From positions 1 through 6,502 of the forward strand of contig NZ_CALIIS010000133.1 of assembly GCF_938017705.1 (NCBI RefSeq): a stretch of 6,502 nt of DNA, given 5' to 3'. Positions 5,009 to 6,502 of this stretch are shown here, piece after piece. A program made the translations under genes and the position numbers. The DNA is from an uncultured Campylobacter sp. Its GTDB lineage: Bacteria; Campylobacterota; Campylobacteria; Campylobacterales; Campylobacteraceae. The notes below the pieces were generated by a model. That model was not told the origin of the DNA, did no database searches, and worked only from the letters and a program-made list of their open reading frames with translations. The first letter of the stretch is position 1. Every line of letters starts with the position of its first letter.

Positions 5009-5379
5009 ATGAAATCTGCTATGTTCATTACGTAAAGTTAAATTCTACTAACGGCATAGCAGAAAAGAAACTCATTGAAAACGGCTACAAACCCTCCAAT
5101 AAATCCAATTGTGTCGCTCAAGATAGCAATCTAACGGAATTCAAAAAAATCACGTTTGCGGCGCCGTTTTTTCATTATCTAGGCTATAGTGATATATTTG
5201 ATAAAATATATTTAGTCTATGGCTCAACAGCTCACTTAGATGTATCTACCATAAGCGCAAAAAATGGACAAATCTGGCAAAAGCAAGGACACGAAATTAT
5301 TATCTATCCAGGAGAAAATATAATTCAAAAGAATAGATTATTCTCTGAGTGTTTTGGTCCATTCGGTATGTGCAATTAA
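4951..5379 (+). CDS. Soluble C-terminal fragment, unknown function (142 aa)
   Basis: The first ATG in this frame is 4951, but no ribosome binding site precedes it and it lies inside the first fragment, 57 nt before that frame ends. This supports a broken gene over a second cistron. The protein has no membrane segment. It is mixed alpha/beta in look, with YVHYVKLNSTNGIAEKKLIE, then ITFAAPFFHYLGY, KIYLVYGSTAHLDVST and HEIIIYPGENII, and four Cys. It would lie on the far side of the membrane if fused to the anchor. No family recognised. It ends 8 bp from the convergent TIGR02757 gene, with no clear terminator between. Confidence 0.55.
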   Translation: MDGLLLYRRKIQPNAADSLDEICYVHYVKLNSTNGIAEKKLIENGYKPSNKSNCVAQDSNLTEFKKITFAAPFFHYLGYSDIFDKIYLVYGSTAHLDVSTISAKNGQIWQKQGHEIIIYPGENIIQKNRLFSECFGPFGMCN

Positions 5380-5387
5380 AGCTAGAA

Positions 5388-6155
5388 TTAATCAAGCAGT
5401 GAAGGTAAAATTTTATCTATCTCGCCGCTCTGTCCGAGGCGGTACAGCGCGAAGTCGTATTTGATAGGGTCGCTCGGATCGAAGCGTCCTAAGCTTTGCG
5501 TAAGCTGTAAAACCGCCTCGAAATCGTAACTCTTGCGATCGATCAGCCCAAGCTTAAGTGAAACTTTGTGCGTGTGGGTATCGAGCGGGATGAAGAGGCG
5601 CGATTTTTCGATCTTTTTGTACAGCCCCAGATCGATGTCGCTGTCGCGCACCGCCCAGCGCAGGAAAAGATTGTAGCGCTTATACGGCGACGTGGGCTTT
5701 TGCGCGAAGCCACGCCCGAAAAAAAACTCATACCCAGGGCTGCGATAAGGATTTAATCTGTAAATCTCGCCGATTAAAAAATTTATCCCATCCTCGATCC
5801 GCCCGCTTTTTTGCATACCGCGAAGCACGCTCTCTTCGATGCTAAGGCTATTTTTAAGCCGCTTTAAAGTTATAAAAATTTCAGCGACGTCGCGCGAGCT
5901 TTGAAATCTATATTTTTTGCCCGCAAGCTCCGCGCTAATGCGCTCATCGCTCCCGTCTAAAAGTGAAAAATCAAGCGAGCGAAGGAATTTTAAAATTTGA
6001 GCCGCATTACCGTAAGCAAACAGCGCGCAGATGAGCGCTATGACGTCGTTTCGATGTCCCTTTGCGACCTGCAGCGGATCGGGCGCGCCGAAAAGATCCG
6101 CGTCGCAATTTTTCAAATCGGCGTAATAATCTAAAATCTGCTTTAAGCTTTTCAT
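5388..6155 (-). CDS. TIGR02757 / DUF2400 family protein (255 aa)
   Basis: This is a conserved bacterial protein without an established function. Family landmarks are APDPLQVAKGHRNDVIALIC (24-43), AYGN (47-50), KYRFQ (81-85), SPYKRYNLFLRWAVRD (156-171), FIPLDTHTHKVSLKLGLIDRK (188-208), and FDPSDPIKYDFALYRLG (225-241). The IPLDTH...LGL segment resembles the region around the catalytic Asp of HhH-GPD DNA glycosylases, so a nucleic-acid role is conceivable; this is inference. The length is typical. The ATG at 6155 overlaps the rsmD stop (ATGA, 6152-6155), so it is probably translated by coupling from rsmD; no separate ribosome binding site is evident. It converges with the AT-rich plus-strand gene, 8 bp away. 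It appears intact. Confidence 0.93.
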   Translation of the reverse strand: MKSLKQILDYYADLKNCDADLFGAPDPLQVAKGHRNDVIALICALFAYGNAAQILKFLRSLDFSLLDGSDERISAELAGKKYRFQSSRDVAEIFITLKRLKNSLSIEESVLRGMQKSGRIEDGINFLIGEIYRLNPYRSPGYEFFFGRGFAQKPTSPYKRYNLFLRWAVRDSDIDLGLYKKIEKSRLFIPLDTHTHKVSLKLGLIDRKSYDFEAVLQLTQSLGRFDPSDPIKYDFALYRLGQSGEIDKILPSLLD

Positions 6156-6502
6156 TTTGCGTAGTAACTCATCGTCGTAGCGCCGAATTTGCGCGATTTA
6201 AGCAGCGCGAAATCGCCGATTTTAGGCGGCAGCTCAAGCTCGCTCATATGCTCGATCGCGATTAGCAGCTCGCACTGCACGGAGCCTAGGCGCGCTATCA
6301 GCGCCAGCACTCGCTCGTAAATCTCGCCAAAGCCCTGCCTGATCGCAAACGGCGGATCCAGATAGACAAACACTCTGCGCGTGGGATCGAAGAAAGAATT
6401 TTCGCTAGAATTTACGGTATGGCTTTCGCTTAAATTTACGGCAGAGCATCCGTTCATATCCGTTTGCAGCTCGTGCAAAATTTCGAGTAGTTCCTCGAAG
6501 CA
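6152..6502 (-). CDS. rsmD: RsmD, 16S rRNA (guanine(966)-N2)-methyltransferase, C-terminal part
   Basis: The gene runs off the right edge; 116 residues are in the window and the frame is open to base 6502. RsmD transfers a methyl group from S-adenosylmethionine to N2 of G966 of 16S rRNA in the assembling 30S subunit. The catalytic N-methylase motif DPPF (6347-6358, in VFVYLDPPFAIRQGFGEIYE) is followed by the LIAIEH strand and the C-terminal KSRKFGATTMSYY, both family hallmarks. The AdoMet-binding N-terminal half lies outside. Just before the DPPF strand is an unusual polar stretch with an 8-residue tandem duplication (VNLSESHT/VNSSENSF). The TTG at 6478 is not the start, because the reading frame and homology continue upstream. 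The stop overlaps the start of the TIGR02757 gene. Confidence 0.9.
   Translation of the reverse strand, partial: CFEELLEILHELQTDMNGCSAVNLSESHTVNSSENSFFDPTRRVFVYLDPPFAIRQGFGEIYERVLALIARLGSVQCELLIAIEHMSELELPPKIGDFALLKSRKFGATTMSYYAK
6392..6439 (-). repeat. rsmD: 24-bp (8-codon) tandem duplication inside rsmD
   Basis: Bases 6416-6439 encode VNLSESHT and 6392-6415 encode VNSSENSF. The DNA copies share TTCGCT(A/T)(A/G)AATTTAC-type sequence and match at 16 of 24 positions. The unit is in phase with the codons and lies in a loop before the catalytic motif. Confidence 0.55.

Larger units (their letters stand above)
4760..5379 (+). pseudogene. Membrane-anchored protein gene of unknown function, apparently frameshifted
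   Basis: Two frames overlap in a pattern that fits one gene with a missing base. The first (4760-5008) has a promoter, a ribosome binding site and an N-terminal membrane segment but stops abruptly. The second is open from 4921 (after a TGA at 4918) and carries the soluble remainder to 5379. The total of 620 nt is one base short of a whole number of codons. Restoring one base, for instance in the A5 run at 4977-4981, would give ~206 aa, joining WMDYFCIVEK to IQPNAADSLDEICYVHY. The whole stretch is visibly richer in A+T than its neighbours, suggesting transfer from another source. I recognise no family. Two separate overlapping genes, a sequencing error, or phase variation at the A-run are alternatives. 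Confidence 0.6.

Noticed and set aside
5380..5387. Bidirectional terminator between the convergent genes
   Set aside because: The gap is only 8 bp and the nearby ATTAA/TTAAT pairing is 5 bp, too weak to call.

Overview
The window looks like a chromosomal segment of an Epsilonproteobacterium, most likely a Campylobacter. The evidence is frequent AAATTT/AAAATTTT words, AAGGA-type ribosome binding sites with short A/T spacers, and Campylobacter-like RsmD, RidA and TIGR02757 proteins. Much of the coding sequence is richer in G+C than C. jejuni, which points to an oral, higher-GC species (C. gracilis/rectus/showae type). The species is an inference. Nearly all real genes are on the minus strand.

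From left to right: 1-311 has no gene I can support and carries a 28-bp direct repeat plus inverted repeats. Positions 2081 down to 312 form a two-gene minus-strand unit. First comes a SMI1/KNR4 (SUKH)-type gene that is split by an in-frame TAG codon and carries a ~100-residue Ala/Ser/Thr/Glu-rich insertion. Nine bases further on is a 338-aa protein with a DUF7738-like N-terminus and a DUF6892-like C-terminus. Both are accessory families of the immunity-protein kind, and no toxin gene is visible beside them. A 217-bp gap follows, then ridA (2673 down to 2299), with its start decided by a clear ribosome binding site.

Positions 2674-3889 are a 1.2-kb gene-poor stretch. The left half holds dispersed copies of an AAATTTCATCGGCG-type repeat with inverted repeats. 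The right half is a decayed tandem array with a 42-bp unit made of two ~21-bp halves, ending in AT-rich hairpins. A YfcA/TauE-like (TSUP) membrane transporter follows (4651 down to 3890). Divergent from it, with a good extended -10 promoter, is an AT-rich plus-strand gene for a membrane-anchored protein of unknown function (4760-5379). It is apparently broken by a 1-nt frameshift.

The right end is a conserved housekeeping pair on the minus strand: the C-terminal part of rsmD (16S rRNA m2G966 methyltransferase, running off the edge), overlapping by ATGA a TIGR02757/DUF2400 protein (6155 down to 5388).

The unifying oddity is the amount of degenerate repeat and low-complexity sequence. It occurs in noncoding DNA (185-301, 2782-3240, 3232-3789) and inside genes (the SUKH insertion, and an 8-residue duplication in RsmD). 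Together with two interrupted accessory genes, this suggests a locus shaped by repeat expansion and decay. I see no tRNA, rRNA, CRISPR array, transposase or integrase.
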